Positions 1 through 10,241 are shown, numbered from the stretch's first letter. The stretch is DNA of 64,000 nucleotides from M3007 sp031373665 (GCA_031373665.1 JANMMZ010000009.1:62001-126000), one strand, 5' to 3'. The notes: generated by a model from the letters alone, not told the origin. Translations and numbers: made by a program.

Positions 1-3000
1 TGAAATATCTCCTTTTCTCTTCATTGGAATGATGCGGCCACAGATGGCAATATCTGCTTCAAAGTACCAGACCATTACGCCGGGTTCCATATTTTTAGTA
101 CGGTGGAATCCTTCCCAACCTGCGGAAATATCCTTTGTTTCAAACAATAAATTACCCCAGCGATCATACACCGCAAAATAATAGTTAAGCACTGTCAAAC
201 CAGAAGCAAATAAGGGTCTGAACGTACGATTTTCCTCATTTTGTGCTTCTGGAGCCATGGCATTGGGCGTATAAACAAATGAAAGATCGTTTGCCAAATC
301 TGCCCATACCACGGGTGCTTCGGCCCTGACAGTCTCGCAGGTATTTTTTACTTCTACCCAAACAATACCTTGATCCTTAATGGTGGTAAACACTGATTGG
401 TCTCCATTACTCCAAGTAAACGTTGCGCCATCGGTATAGCCGGTTAGGGTTGGTTGCATCCGAATGCCCGCACTATCGCATGGTAGTATTCCATTGAGGA
501 GGGATACTTCCAAGCGATCCAAGGTTTCGATTTCGATTTCGGCTTCAAAAACACAGTCATTGTCATCTTGCATATACACGGTGTAGGTGCCTTGATCTAG
601 GTTATCGAAAGTAATTTCGGGTTGAAATAGGCTATTGTCTAAAGAGAATTCGTAAGGTGCTAAGCCCCCCAAGATATTGTCAACCTTGATGATTCCTGTT
701 TGGGTGGTAGCACAACTTGAAGTGGCCACTAGATCAAAAGTAGCAGATGGAAACGCCGTTACAGATATCGTCACAGTAGAGTCGCAACCTTCAGATGTTT
801 GCAAAACAAAATCTTTAACAGTGCCCGGCGGTAACAACTCACCTTGATACACATATGTCAGTCCGGGGCAAACAGAAACCTCAAGAATACTGGCTGCATT
901 AAAAAATTGAGACACGGTGACGGTGACCATCGAATCACAATTCCAAATACTTTGAAGGGTAAATAACTCCGAATCGCCCGCATCGAGGGTCATACCCTCG
1001 TAGGTATATGATTCTCCTGGACAAACACCCACACTCAATGTAGATGATATGATCGGATTGTCAACCACCGTAACCGTAACAATCGAATCGCAACCAACCG
1101 ATGAAACAAGGTTAAACACCTCCGAACCACCAGCTGCAATGGTGATCCCATTATAATCCACGGCTACTCCTGCGCAGGTGGGTACTTGTACGACGTAATT
1201 GGTGGTATGGCATAAGAAATCTACAAGCAAAGCCGCATTTTCTATCACATCACAACCTGAAAGCGTCGTTTCGTCTTGTCCGATCACCGCACTAAAACCA
1301 AGGGGCAGGGTTGTAGGGTCTAGTTCTACGGAATATGTAGTACTCAAGATATTGTCAAAGTTGAATACGCCTCCTGTATTGGAGGTAGCATTTCCTACGG
1401 AACTACCATTTTCCATAAGGATCACCCCAATACCGCTCATCAGAGAATCGGCGGCATCAATCATGCCGTTGTGATTAACATCAGACCAAACCAAGCCATT
1501 GATGTCGCCATATCCATCGAATAAATTGAGTGATAATGGGCTGCTTTCACCAGTACATCCGTAAGCGTCTATCAATACAGCGTGGTAAGTGCCGCTTTGT
1601 TGGGCCACAAAATTGGCACTAGTCGCACCAGAGACCGGATTACCATCCAGATACCATTGCCAAGTAGCGATATTTGGCAAATTTGGTAAACACAATGTGT
1701 CTGGTTTACAGCGGGTATGACACCCACTGGGCAAGGCCGATACTTGTGGGCCAGGCAGTACAACCCAACTATTGCTGGGGGCTTCGCATCCAAATTCATT
1801 CACCACTCGCAAGTAATATTCACCGGGTTCTTGTGTCACGATCGAAGTACCCGTTTGGCCACTGTTCCAAATAAACTGCCAACTGGGTGGTGTAGGCCCT
1901 GAATAGGTCAAGGTATTATTAGAACCAGCGCAGTAACCAACCCCAAATATAGAAAATCCAGAGGGTCTTGGATTTACTTTTACATTAAATGGAGCCGATT
2001 CGGAAGTACACCCCGTGGTATAATCCGTAGTGATTACAGTGTAGGTATAATCGCCTACTGTAAGTGCGTTACCGCGATCAATAGTGAAATCCAAGGTATT
2101 ACCGACTCCATTACCTCCAGACCATTGATACCCATAAGATCCACTTCCAAATGCTTGCAAAGACACGTCTTCCCCTTCGCAAACGGTCAAATTTGGGGTG
2201 GTGGTTCCGATGATTTGACCAATACTATTTTTTAATAAACCCTTAATAAAGGCATCGGGCGAAGGAATAATTTCAATTTTTACCAAAGGAGGTACAAAAG
2301 TACAACCGTTGGCATTTGTTATGGTGACCTGATAAGTCCCTTCTTTCGAAACAGTAAGGGTAGCACCCGTACTTGCATTGTCGTCAGACCAAAGGTAACT
2401 TGTACCACCTAATGGTGCCGTCATCGTGACGGATTGCCCTTCACAAAGAGGGCTTGGATTGGCTGGGCTAATTGTACCAGTCAAAGGATTGGGTGCCACG
2501 GTGACTATTTGGGTGGAGGTGGCAGTACATCCAAATATGTTGGTGGCGGTGGCCACCACAGTATAATTGCCCGGAAACGTATAATCATGATAGGCAGGAG
2601 TGCCTTTGGCATCGTTGGCTGCACCCGTGCTTGGGTCTCCAAATATCCAACTTACCTCGGTGAGTGTCGCACTGGTGGTGGTAAGACCAAACTCCAAAGC
2701 ATTTCCCGCGCAGCGAGCCATAGGTAAGTTGAAGGCAGCCGCCGGAAAATTAGGAACATCAGCAGGCACGGTTGCGGTGGAGGTACAACCTGTGTTGGCT
2801 GTCACCGTAAGGACTACATCATAGATACCTGCACTAGCAAAATTATGTGCTGGCTCCCTAATAGTGGTGTTATTATTAAAGCCGCTAGAGGGGTCGTCAA
2901 ACTTCCAGTTCCATGTATTGATCCCATATCCGGGTAAAAATGTACTGATATCATCAAAGGCAGTGGCATCTCCTGGACAACCGGGGTTAATGCTAAAGCC

Positions 3001-5970
3001 CGCTTTAGCGACCACATTGACAGAATCTACCAAGGTACACTGAGCCCCATTGGTGAGGGTGGCATAGAGTACTATTAAGTATTGGCTGGCATTTGGAAAT
3101 TTGAACGTTGCATTTTCACCCGTAGCCGAGCCCACAGCAAAAGAACCAGACTCACCAAAATTCCAAGTGGCAGAACCGGGCTGGTAAAGAGGCCCCGGTA
3201 TCAGTTGAAATTTAAATGAATCGCATTGGGCTGTTGGAATGATCGTCAATCCTACATCACCAGCTTGGCACTTGGGCGCATGATTGGGGTTGTGGCAAAT
3301 GCCACCACAATACTCAAAAACAACAATGGGGCCATCGGTAGCAGTGCATCCAAACTGGTTGGTTGCTTGGCAGGTATAATTTCCGTATTGTTTTGAGGTA
3401 AAAAGGCTTGAATTGTTGCCGACAGGTATCCCATCATGAAACCATTGATAGGTGTAATCTGCGTCGGCTGATACAAGGGCTTTCATGTTTACATTTTCTG
3501 CATTCATGCAAAAGCCCGTTGGATCTGTAGTGGAGATGGTCAGGTTGGGCTTAGGGTATTCAATAATTGAAAATTCAGAAGTGCCCTTACACCCATTTGC
3601 ATCTGTCACGACTAAGGCATATTCGCCTGCTGTTAACACGGGATTGGGTTGGGTTGAAATATTGAACCCTGCATCGTTTTTCCATTCATAACTTGTATAT
3701 GGTGTAGAGGTCTGTACTACCGCCGTCAGGCCAGCACAAAGGCCAACTGGATGTTGGATTGTTGGTTCTGGACTAGCTTTTACGCTCACTGGAAAAGCAA
3801 GGGATTGCCCACAAATATTCAGGTTGATGGTATGGTTTCCGGCTTCAGTCCAAAAAATATTCGCCACATTCGTGCCTTGGCCTTCGGCAAAAGCACCAGC
3901 ACTAGCGGGTGTAACATTCCATTGAATATTTACATTTTTATAGTTTTGAGTAGTATAAATGGCCTCTGTGTTTTCACAAACAGTGATAGGGCCAGCAATA
4001 GTAAGGAATCCAATGGGGAAAATCAACAAACGGGCAGTATCACTTTTACAATCTAACCCTTCGGTACTGATTTTCAATGCTGAGAGTTGATAAGGGCCTG
4101 TTGCAGCCCATGTTACGTTTATAGGATTTCCTTTCACTGTTTGGATAGGGCCTGCACCGTTTTGAACCATCCATTCAGCATTATCGCCGGGGTTGAGGCC
4201 AAGTGCTTCATAGGTATAGGTTGTTCCGGGGCAAATACTATTATCGCCTTTTATACCAGTAGGTTTGGTGGGCAATGCTACTGCATTGACCGCCCATTCG
4301 GCACGATCGGAGCAGGAGGCATTGGGGTCAACAGGAGTGGCATAAATCCTGTAAACGCCAACACCAAACGTAAATGAAGGGGAGACGACTGTTGTATTTG
4401 ACATGCTCCAAACCAGATTGCCTGCTGGGCCAAACATTTGCCAGTTGGAAGGGATATTGAATTGATTGAATGCATTTTTACTAGAAAAAGAACCACTAGA
4501 TTTTTCGCACAACTCAGCAGGGCCTTCTATTTTCATGGGTGAAAGAATCAGGACGGCTATAGAATCTTCGCCGGAGCAACCTAAATAACAGTTTTCATAT
4601 TTTACGGAAAGCCAATTGGTGTTTCCAATTGGATTTCCAGTCCATTCTACGATGACTTTATTAGTTCCTTGCCCGGCCAAGACTACACCACCACTACTGA
4701 GGGTCCAGACAAATTCAGTGCCTTCATAAGGCTCTATCGTATATACTTCTTTTGCACCGGAACAAACCCTGTCGCGACCATCTATTTCGGCATTATTTGA
4801 AATGATTGGTATCTGTAAAACGGCAGGAGTTGGGCATGCTAATCCAGAACAAGGCAGCGCAGAAAGCGTAATCGTACCCATAGGGCCAGTGTTCCAAATG
4901 ACACTAATCTCATTGGAAGTGCTGGTGCCGCCGCTTTGTACAGTACCATTGGAGGATACACTCCATACATAAGGTTGGCAACCGCCAGAGGCAGTATAAT
5001 TGACGGTTTCACCCGGACAGACCGTACCAACACAATCCAAAGTAGGTGATTCGGCATCCAGAACAGTGATAACCATTTGAGAGGTATCTGCACACAAACA
5101 GGAACTTTTCGCGACCAAACGTACTACATATGTACCTGGCGTAAAAAAGGTGTGTTGCGCATTGAGATCAGTGGTGATGGTCAGGTTGTCGCTAAACCAC
5201 CATTCATACAGGTCAGCACCGACACTTTCATTAAGAAAATAGGCTGTTTGACCTTTGCACAACGTCAAATTGGAGCCAGCAGGCGTGAAAGGGACACTTT
5301 GAAACTTTGATTCTGGCTCATTGATGATAGTCACACAACGCGTGGCTTCAGATGCACAACTGGTACTATCATTGGTAAATACACTCACATATCCATTGCC
5401 TGAACCGCCCCAAGTCACGGTGATCATATTGTTTAATGGAGCATTACCAACGATATAGCTGGTCGCACCTTGTACAGACCATCCCAATGAAGAAATAGGA
5501 TTAGGATTCGGAAGCGGCACCGTGTAAGTAACCGTAGCACCCGGGCAAACCAAATCACAAACGCCCCCCACACTATTACTATCTTTATTGCAAGGCGGTA
5601 ATAATCCAGGCAAAATACTCAGTTGGATGAAAGGCAATGAGGGAACAACAATCGTATCGGTAGGTGCTACCTGACCATTTGAACCACCTAACGATAATAG
5701 GTATGTATCAGGGCAAAGATTAGGAATAGTGTAGAAGCCACCATCAAATATACCCGTTATATTACTGGATCCACCAGTTAATGTGAAAAAATAGGGCGGA
5801 AAGCCACCACTAACGTATAAGTAAATAGTGCCATTACAGCCTCCACAGTAGGCTGGATTTAAATCCACACCGACGTATAAGGAATCCTGTGCTTTAGACA
5901 GGGTTGCACATAGGCTAAATAATATGATTAGTTGGATGGGGAGGCGAGATAAAGAACGTTGGTCTTTCAT
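1..5970 (-). CDS. Giant secreted PKD/Ig-repeat protein with gliding-motility C-terminal domain (3' end off window)
   Basis: An uninterrupted frame of 1,990 codons starts at ATG 5970 and is still open at base 1. Residues 1-27 form a Sec signal peptide ending in SKAQ. The body is a chain of PKD/Ig-like modules with paired cysteines and W-x-W/GCDS motifs. A SdrD-B-like segment (WSDVNHNG) lies near residues 1480-1555, three tandem GCDS repeats near 1585-1735, and a C-terminal CHU_C/gliding-motility-associated domain from about 1890 (YDRWGNLLFET, then WYFEADI). That last domain normally ends within a few residues of where the window stops, so the gene is nearly complete. In this family the C-terminal domain directs export through the type IX secretion system and cell-surface attachment (known). 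A role as adhesin or surface matrix protein is inferred. No operon partner is visible; it is divergent from the aminopeptidase gene. Confidence 0.9.
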   Translation of the reverse strand, partial: MKDQRSLSRLPIQLIILFSLCATLSKAQDSLYVGVDLNPAYCGGCNGTIYLYVSGGFPPYFFTLTGGSSNITGIFDGGFYTIPNLCPDTYLLSLGGSNGQVAPTDTIVVPSLPFIQLSILPGLLPPCNKDSNSVGGVCDLVCPGATVTYTVPLPNPNPISSLGWSVQGATSYIVGNAPLNNMITVTWGGSGNGYVSVFTNDSTSCASEATRCVTIINEPESKFQSVPFTPAGSNLTLCKGQTAYFLNESVGADLYEWWFSDNLTITTDLNAQHTFFTPGTYVVRLVAKSSCLCADTSQMVITVLDAESPTLDCVGTVCPGETVNYTASGGCQPYVWSVSSNGTVQSGGTSTSNEISVIWNTGPMGTITLSALPCSGLACPTPAVLQIPIISNNAEIDGRDRVCSGAKEVYTIEPYEGTEFVWTLSSGGVVLAGQGTNKVIVEWTGNPIGNTNWLSVKYENCYLGCSGEDSIAVLILSPMKIEGPAELCEKSSGSFSSKNAFNQFNIPSNWQMFGPAGNLVWSMSNTTVVSPSFTFGVGVYRIYATPVDPNASCSDRAEWAVNAVALPTKPTGIKGDNSICPGTTYTYEALGLNPGDNAEWMVQNGAGPIQTVKGNPINVTWAATGPYQLSALKISTEGLDCKSDTARLLIFPIGFLTIAGPITVCENTEAIYTTQNYKNVNIQWNVTPASAGAFAEGQGTNVANIFWTEAGNHTINLNICGQSLAFPVSVKASPEPTIQHPVGLCAGLTAVVQTSTPYTSYEWKNDAGFNISTQPNPVLTAGEYALVVTDANGCKGTSEFSIIEYPKPNLTISTTDPTGFCMNAENVNMKALVSADADYTYQWFHDGIPVGNNSSLFTSKQYGNYTCQATNQFGCTATDGPIVVFEYCGGICHNPNHAPKCQAGDVGLTIIPTAQCDSFKFQLIPGPLYQPGSATWNFGESGSFAVGSATGENATFKFPNASQYLIVLYATLTNGAQCTLVDSVNVVAKAGFSINPGCPGDATAFDDISTFLPGYGINTWNWKFDDPSSGFNNNTTIREPAHNFASAGIYDVVLTVTANTGCTSTATVPADVPNFPAAAFNLPMARCAGNALEFGLTTTSATLTEVSWIFGDPSTGAANDAKGTPAYHDYTFPGNYTVVATATNIFGCTATSTQIVTVAPNPLTGTISPANPSPLCEGQSVTMTAPLGGTSYLWSDDNASTGATLTVSKEGTYQVTITNANGCTFVPPLVKIEIIPSPDAFIKGLLKNSIGQIIGTTTPNLTVCEGEDVSLQAFGSGSYGYQWSGGNGVGNTLDFTIDRGNALTVGDYTYTVITTDYTTGCTSESAPFNVKVNPRPSGFSIFGVGYCAGSNNTLTYSGPTPPSWQFIWNSGQTGTSIVTQEPGEYYLRVVNEFGCEAPSNSWVVLPGPQVSALPSGCHTRCKPDTLCLPNLPNIATWQWYLDGNPVSGATSANFVAQQSGTYHAVLIDAYGCTGESSPLSLNLFDGYGDINGLVWSDVNHNGMIDAADSLMSGIGVILMENGSSVGNATSNTGGVFNFDNILSTTYSVELDPTTLPLGFSAVIGQDETTLSGCDVIENAALLVDFLCHTTNYVVQVPTCAGVAVDYNGITIAAGGSEVFNLVSSVGCDSIVTVTVVDNPIISSTLSVGVCPGESYTYEGMTLDAGDSELFTLQSIWNCDSMVTVTVSQFFNAASILEVSVCPGLTYVYQGELLPPGTVKDFVLQTSEGCDSTVTISVTAFPSATFDLVATSSCATTQTGIIKVDNILGGLAPYEFSLDNSLFQPEITFDNLDQGTYTVYMQDDNDCVFEAEIEIETLDRLEVSLLNGILPCDSAGIRMQPTLTGYTDGATFTWSNGDQSVFTTIKDQGIVWVEVKNTCETVRAEAPVVWADLANDLSFVYTPNAMAPEAQNEENRTFRPLFASGLTVLNYYFAVYDRWGNLLFETKDISAGWEGFHRTKNMEPGVMVWYFEADIAICGRIIPMKRKGDIS
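762..1220 (-). repeat. Three tandem 153-bp coding repeats (51 codons each)
   Basis: Within the giant secreted protein, three consecutive modules share the pattern C-x-G, Y-x-Y-x-G, F-x-L, then CDS-x-VT-x-x-V. The Asp-Ser anchor codons fall at 1084-1089, 931-936 and 778-783, an exact 153-base spacing. The DNA copies have diverged, so this is an old protein-level duplication. The outer limits are estimated from the anchors. Confidence 0.75.
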
Positions 5971-6092
5971 GTATCTACTAAAATATTTGTGAAGAAATAT
6001 TACCCGTTGTTGGGACATTGTTTTTGATGACACGAAAAAAGAAGGTAAAAGGTTGGGGCTTTTTTAAAAAATAATTTTATTAAATAAACCCG

Positions 6093-6100
6093 TACATTTG
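6093..6100 (+). promoter_or_regulatory. Bacteroidota -7 box (TACATTTG) for the aminopeptidase
   Basis: The sequence matches TAnnTTTG and lies 65 bases before the GTG start of the aminopeptidase gene, in the divergent intergenic region. No clear TTTG element is present at -33, so support is one-sided. Confidence 0.45.
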
Positions 6101-6164
6101 CAGCCCTTTTGTATGCTACTTTTACAACTGTGGAATTTGTTTTCTTAATCAATGTTTTCAGCCT

Positions 6165-7604
6165 GTGAAACGTATCAAACTGGCGTATATACACACACGC
6201 CAATCGCTAGATAACACCATCATCCTTGCTGATAAGGATCAGACAGCGACGCTAGAACCTTACTTAGAGGTTTCTGAATTTGCATTTTTAAATCAAATGT
6301 CAACGCGGGACAGTACCAACTTTTTCTTCCCACGGGCAGAAGGATCTGTTTTTGTACGACTTTTCAAAACCGACAAAGACGAATATGCCGATGTGGAAGC
6401 AACTCGGCTTGCAGGCAACGCTATCCTTGGTGAATTGGCACAATATAAATTTGAATCAATCACCATCCTCAATACGTGCGAGAAAAACCGTGCCCTCCCT
6501 TTTGCGGAAGGGCTGGCCTTGGGGAGTTATCAATTCAATCGACATTTTTCAAAGCCAGACGAAAAAGATGCCGCCTTAAAAACGATCCAAATATTAGACC
6601 CTTCTGCAACAGAGGCAGAAGTACAAGAAATGGATAGGTTGATCGAAGCCGTTTTTCATACACGTGATCTTGTAAACGAACCATTTTCTCACTTGAATGC
6701 GCCACAATTGGCTGATTTTGCAGAAAAAGCAGGTAAAGAGTATGGGTTTTCAGTAGAGACTTTGGAGGAAGAGCAGATCAGAAGCCTAAAAATGGGGGGG
6801 CTTTTAGCTATCAATCAAGCCAGCCATATCCCACCACGATTCAGTGTCTTGGAGTACAAACCTGTCAATGCCAAAAATGAAAAACCAGTGGTTTTAGTGG
6901 GCAAAGGCGTGGTATATGATACGGGTGGACTCAGCATCAAGCCAAGTGAAGGCATGGATTATATGAAGTGCGACATGGGCGGTGCAGCCGTTGTCATTGG
7001 TGCCTTCATTGCGGCTGCTTCCAATCAATTGCCGATCCATATCATTGGCTTAATACCGATCACCGACAATTTAGTAGGTCGAGAGGCGATTACACCGGGT
7101 GATGTGATCACGATGTACTCGGGTGCCACCGTGGAAGTAATGAATACAGATGCCGAAGGCCGGATCATATTGGCTGATGCCCTTCACTATGCTAAAAAAT
7201 TCCATCCCGAACTGGTATTGGATTTTGCGACGCTCACAGGGGCAGCCGTTCGCGCTTTTGGAAGTATTGCCACCTGTTACATGGGCAATGCATCAATAGA
7301 AGTAAGGAAAAACATAGAAGTAAGTGGGATGCAAACTTACGAACGCCTGATAGAAGTGCCGCTGTGGAAAGAGTATGGGGAAGAGATGAAAAGTACCATT
7401 GCCGATATCAAGAACCTTGGCGGCGTTTCGGCAGGTATGATTACTGCAGGAAAATTTTTGGAACATTTTGTTGATTACCCTTGGCTTCACTTTGATATAG
7501 CAGGCCCTGCTTATGTGCGCGCAGGGAGTGGATACCGTACCAAAGGCGCATCCGGGATGGGCGTACGATTGATGTACGACTTTTTGAAGCGTTATTGCTC
7601 ATAA
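6165..7604 (+). CDS. Leucyl aminopeptidase, M17 family
   Basis: This 479-residue protein has both M17 hallmarks: the metal/substrate segment GKGVVYDTGG near residue 246 and the signature NTDAEGR near 326-332. Acidic and lysine ligands (YMKCDMGGAA) follow the first motif. M17 enzymes are cytosolic two-metal exopeptidases that remove N-terminal leucine and other residues, usually as hexamers (known). The N-terminal ~150 residues match the divergent regulatory domain of the family. The chosen start is GTG at 6165; the nearby ATG at 6152 is in another frame. pdxA follows 19 bases downstream and probably shares the transcript. Confidence 0.93.
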   Translation: MKRIKLAYIHTRQSLDNTIILADKDQTATLEPYLEVSEFAFLNQMSTRDSTNFFFPRAEGSVFVRLFKTDKDEYADVEATRLAGNAILGELAQYKFESITILNTCEKNRALPFAEGLALGSYQFNRHFSKPDEKDAALKTIQILDPSATEAEVQEMDRLIEAVFHTRDLVNEPFSHLNAPQLADFAEKAGKEYGFSVETLEEEQIRSLKMGGLLAINQASHIPPRFSVLEYKPVNAKNEKPVVLVGKGVVYDTGGLSIKPSEGMDYMKCDMGGAAVVIGAFIAAASNQLPIHIIGLIPITDNLVGREAITPGDVITMYSGATVEVMNTDAEGRIILADALHYAKKFHPELVLDFATLTGAAVRAFGSIATCYMGNASIEVRKNIEVSGMQTYERLIEVPLWKEYGEEMKSTIADIKNLGGVSAGMITAGKFLEHFVDYPWLHFDIAGPAYVRAGSGYRTKGASGMGVRLMYDFLKRYCS

Positions 7605-7623
7605 ACTCTTAATAACCCAATAC

Positions 7624-8718
7624 ATGGCTCATATAAAAATAGGAATATCTTGTGGTGATATCAATGGGATCGGTTTGGAGGTAATACTCAAAGCCGTAGC
7701 CCTCAAACCAGCAGGAGATCGCTTTAACTTAGTGTTGTATGGCAATGCTAAAGTGGTGGCTTACCATAAAAATATCATTACCGAGGAAAATATTCAGTTT
7801 CACTCCATCAATAAGGCTTCGGAGGCTGTGAAAGGTAGGATTAATGTGGTTAACTGTTGGGAAGATAATATTAATATTACCCTTGGAAAGCCAACCGATA
7901 TTGGCGGAAAATGCGCTTTTAAAGCATTAGAACAGGCCGTAAAAGACCTTAAAAGCGGTGATATTGATGCTTTGGTGACAGCACCGATCAATAAAAAGGC
8001 CATGCAAATGGCCAATTTCCCCTTTATTGGACATACAGAGTATATTACGCATGAGTTCAAAGCCAAAGAATCTTTGATGCTCATGGTAGCCGATGAACTT
8101 CGTATAGGAGTAGTGACCAACCATTTGGCTCTGCGTGATGTGGCTGCTGCTGTCACCAAAGAAAAGGTGCTGCGCAAGATCCTCATCATGGCCGAAACCC
8201 TCCGCATTGATTTTGGAATCCAAAAACCAACCATTGCCGTCATGGGACTCAATCCACATGCTGGCGATGAGGGTGCTATCGGCCAAGAAGAAGAAACGAT
8301 CATCAGGCCAGCTATAGAAGAGGCTAAAGCCAAAGGAGTCCTTGCTTTTGGGCCATTCCCTGCCGATGGTTTCTTTGGTTCAGCACAACATATCAAATTT
8401 GATGGAATCTTAGCCATGTACCACGATCAAGGCTTGGTACCATTCAAAGCCCTTTCTTTTGGAGCTGGGGTTAATTATACTGCGGGTCTGGCATCTGTAC
8501 GCACTTCACCCGATCATGGTACTGCTTATGGCATCGCTGGCAAAGGTGAAGCGGATGAATCTTCATTTATGAAAGCCCTCTTCTTAGCAGCCGATATTGT
8601 AAACCACCGCAATGAATATTTAGATATGCATGCCAACTCCTTAGAGCGACGCAAGCATAAATCGCTTTTGAGCGAAACTGGCGACGATGAAGTAGTGGAG
8701 CATATCAATGAATATTAA
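7624..8718 (+). CDS. pdxA: 4-hydroxythreonine-4-phosphate dehydrogenase
   Basis: The 364-residue product matches PdxA along its whole length: the ISCGDINGIG N-terminus, GHTEYI, NPHAGDEG and the C-terminal MYHDQGLVPFK and SPDHGTAYGIAGKG motifs, which carry the metal and phosphate ligands. The enzyme oxidises 4-phosphohydroxythreonine with NAD in the DXP-dependent pyridoxal phosphate pathway (known). It is slightly longer than the E. coli enzyme, as is common in Bacteroidota. It starts 19 bases after the aminopeptidase stop, with no shared pathway evident, and is followed after 31 bases by a Crp/Fnr regulator. Confidence 0.95.
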   Translation: MAHIKIGISCGDINGIGLEVILKAVALKPAGDRFNLVLYGNAKVVAYHKNIITEENIQFHSINKASEAVKGRINVVNCWEDNINITLGKPTDIGGKCAFKALEQAVKDLKSGDIDALVTAPINKKAMQMANFPFIGHTEYITHEFKAKESLMLMVADELRIGVVTNHLALRDVAAAVTKEKVLRKILIMAETLRIDFGIQKPTIAVMGLNPHAGDEGAIGQEEETIIRPAIEEAKAKGVLAFGPFPADGFFGSAQHIKFDGILAMYHDQGLVPFKALSFGAGVNYTAGLASVRTSPDHGTAYGIAGKGEADESSFMKALFLAADIVNHRNEYLDMHANSLERRKHKSLLSETGDDEVVEHINEY

Positions 8719-8749
8719 GGATGTATTCTTTAAAAGATAACGGAAATAT

Positions 8750-9442
8750 ATGGATCAATCGCTTTGGCATCTTGAGAATATTGATGTTTCTGTTTTATTA
8801 TGTCCCACCAAATTGGGCAATGACGAACTCATGGATAAGCACAAGCATATCCAATTCAAGAAAGGCGAAGTAGTTTATATCCCCAATGATTTGTCAGACC
8901 GTATTTTTTTCATCCGAGAGGGGCGTATCAAAATATACGCAATGAATGAAGATGGGAAGGAAATCACCAAGGCTATACTAGGAAAAGGAGAGGTCTTTGG
9001 GGAATTAATCTTGGTTGGCGAATCACATCGGCATGACTACGCCGTAGCATTGGAAGACAGCAATGCTTGTGTGGTTTCAAAAAGTGAATTAGATGGTCTG
9101 ATGCGCGAACGCAACGACCTCAATTTATTTTTCATGCGTATGTTTGGCTCCCGACAATTAGAAATGGAACGTCGGTTAGAATCGTTGGTCTTTAAAGATA
9201 GCCGTAGCCGAATCGTAGAATTGTTGGTGCAGATGACGCACAACAAAGGCCAAAAAGTTGGCTATGAATGGGTAATTCGAAATTTTATCACCCATCAAGA
9301 AATAGCCAACCTCACCGCTACCAGTCGCCAGACGGTCACTACCACACTCAATGACCTGCGGTATAAAAAGTTGCTTACCTTCAATCGAAGCCGTCTCTTG
9401 GTTCGTGATCTGGATAAATTAAGTGCTGAAATAAAAAATTAA
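8750..9442 (+). CDS. Crp/Fnr-family transcriptional regulator
   Basis: The 230-residue protein has an N-terminal cyclic-nucleotide-binding-like beta-roll (about residues 25-140, with GEVFGELIL in the position of the phosphate-binding cassette). A dimer helix follows, then a C-terminal winged helix (HQEIANLTATSRQTVTTTLNDL near 185-207). There is no FNR-type N-terminal cysteine cluster, so oxygen sensing through an iron-sulfur centre is unlikely. The effector and regulon cannot be read from the sequence. It follows pdxA closely and may be co-transcribed with it. Confidence 0.9.
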   Translation: MDQSLWHLENIDVSVLLCPTKLGNDELMDKHKHIQFKKGEVVYIPNDLSDRIFFIREGRIKIYAMNEDGKEITKAILGKGEVFGELILVGESHRHDYAVALEDSNACVVSKSELDGLMRERNDLNLFFMRMFGSRQLEMERRLESLVFKDSRSRIVELLVQMTHNKGQKVGYEWVIRNFITHQEIANLTATSRQTVTTTLNDLRYKKLLTFNRSRLLVRDLDKLSAEIKN

Positions 9443-9515
9443 TTTTATACAAGGTGGGTAAGGTTTTTCAAGTTCTTCGTTAATATTTAAACAATTTAAA
9501 ATTAACGATAAAACA

Positions 9516-10190
9516 ATGAAAAAATCAATGCTTTTCCTTTTGGCCATGACCTGTTCGCTTTGCGCAGACTCATTACAGGCACAACTACTCACCAATACTA
9601 CTACCGTAAATGGGTTGACCATGGGGGCTTTCTCCGATGATGGAGATTTCAAGAAGAAGAAAAAAAAGAAGAAAAAGAAAAAAGGTGGCGGCGACAAGTT
9701 CTTCCACGGTGCGGGGCTTAGTTTGTTTTATGCCCCCAACAATTCAGAAGACGATGACAACAGCACCGCTGCTTTTGGTATTTCTTACTTCCCAAGTTTC
9801 AAGATTGCCGAATTTGGCGAAACCATGTCATTGCGTTTGGCTGCTACTCCAGGTTTGGGCTTGGCGGGATCGGTTAACTCAAGGGAGGGTGGTAGTCTAA
9901 CTTTTGCTTTGGATCTGCCTGTGGCGGCTGAGTTGCATTTGGGCGATCAAGAAGGAGAAGGTACGGGAGGTTTTGTGGGTGCGGGATTCGCGTATAACCG
10001 CATAGCATCTTCAGAGTACGGAAATAATACTGCCTTAGGGCCACAGGTATCGGCTGGTATCAAAGTTCCTTTCCGAGAAAGGCTCTGGACTTTGCGCGGC
10101 AATTTTCTGATTAACATCAAAAAAGAGGCAAATGATGAAGGCGTAAAAGGGAGGAATGTAATCTCGTTTACTTTGGGAACTTACTTTTAA
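9516..10190 (+). CDS. Outer-membrane beta-barrel-like protein with an 11-lysine tract
   Basis: I do not recognise the family. The 224-residue product has a signal peptide (about residues 1-22, ending LQA). A short acidic stretch (SDDGDF) is then followed by 11 consecutive lysines and GGGD. The remainder alternates hydrophobic and polar residues in Gly/Phe-rich strands and ends in a C-terminal aromatic (GTYF), typical of small outer-membrane barrels. The lysine codons are a mixture of AAG and AAA, so the tract is not a simple homopolymer artefact. It stands alone between the Crp/Fnr gene and a terminator hairpin shared with the convergent OmpA gene. Confidence 0.7.
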   Translation: MKKSMLFLLAMTCSLCADSLQAQLLTNTTTVNGLTMGAFSDDGDFKKKKKKKKKKKGGGDKFFHGAGLSLFYAPNNSEDDDNSTAAFGISYFPSFKIAEFGETMSLRLAATPGLGLAGSVNSREGGSLTFALDLPVAAELHLGDQEGEGTGGFVGAGFAYNRIASSEYGNNTALGPQVSAGIKVPFRERLWTLRGNFLINIKKEANDEGVKGRNVISFTLGTYF

Positions 10191-10241
10191 GGATAATCCT
10201 CACAATACGTGAGGCGAACATAGCCTTATATCTAAAAACAA

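Noticed and set aside
6000..6203. 67-codon minus-strand open frame
   Set aside because: It overlaps the aminopeptidase start and the promoter region and has no recognisable feature.
7800..8417. 205-codon minus-strand open frame
   Set aside because: It lies wholly antisense to pdxA, whose motifs are unmistakable, and its translation is Ser/Ile/Leu-rich with no recognisable domain.
9649..9684. Poly-lysine tract as a sequencing homopolymer error
   Set aside because: The codons are a mixture of AAG and AAA and the barrel continues in frame afterwards.
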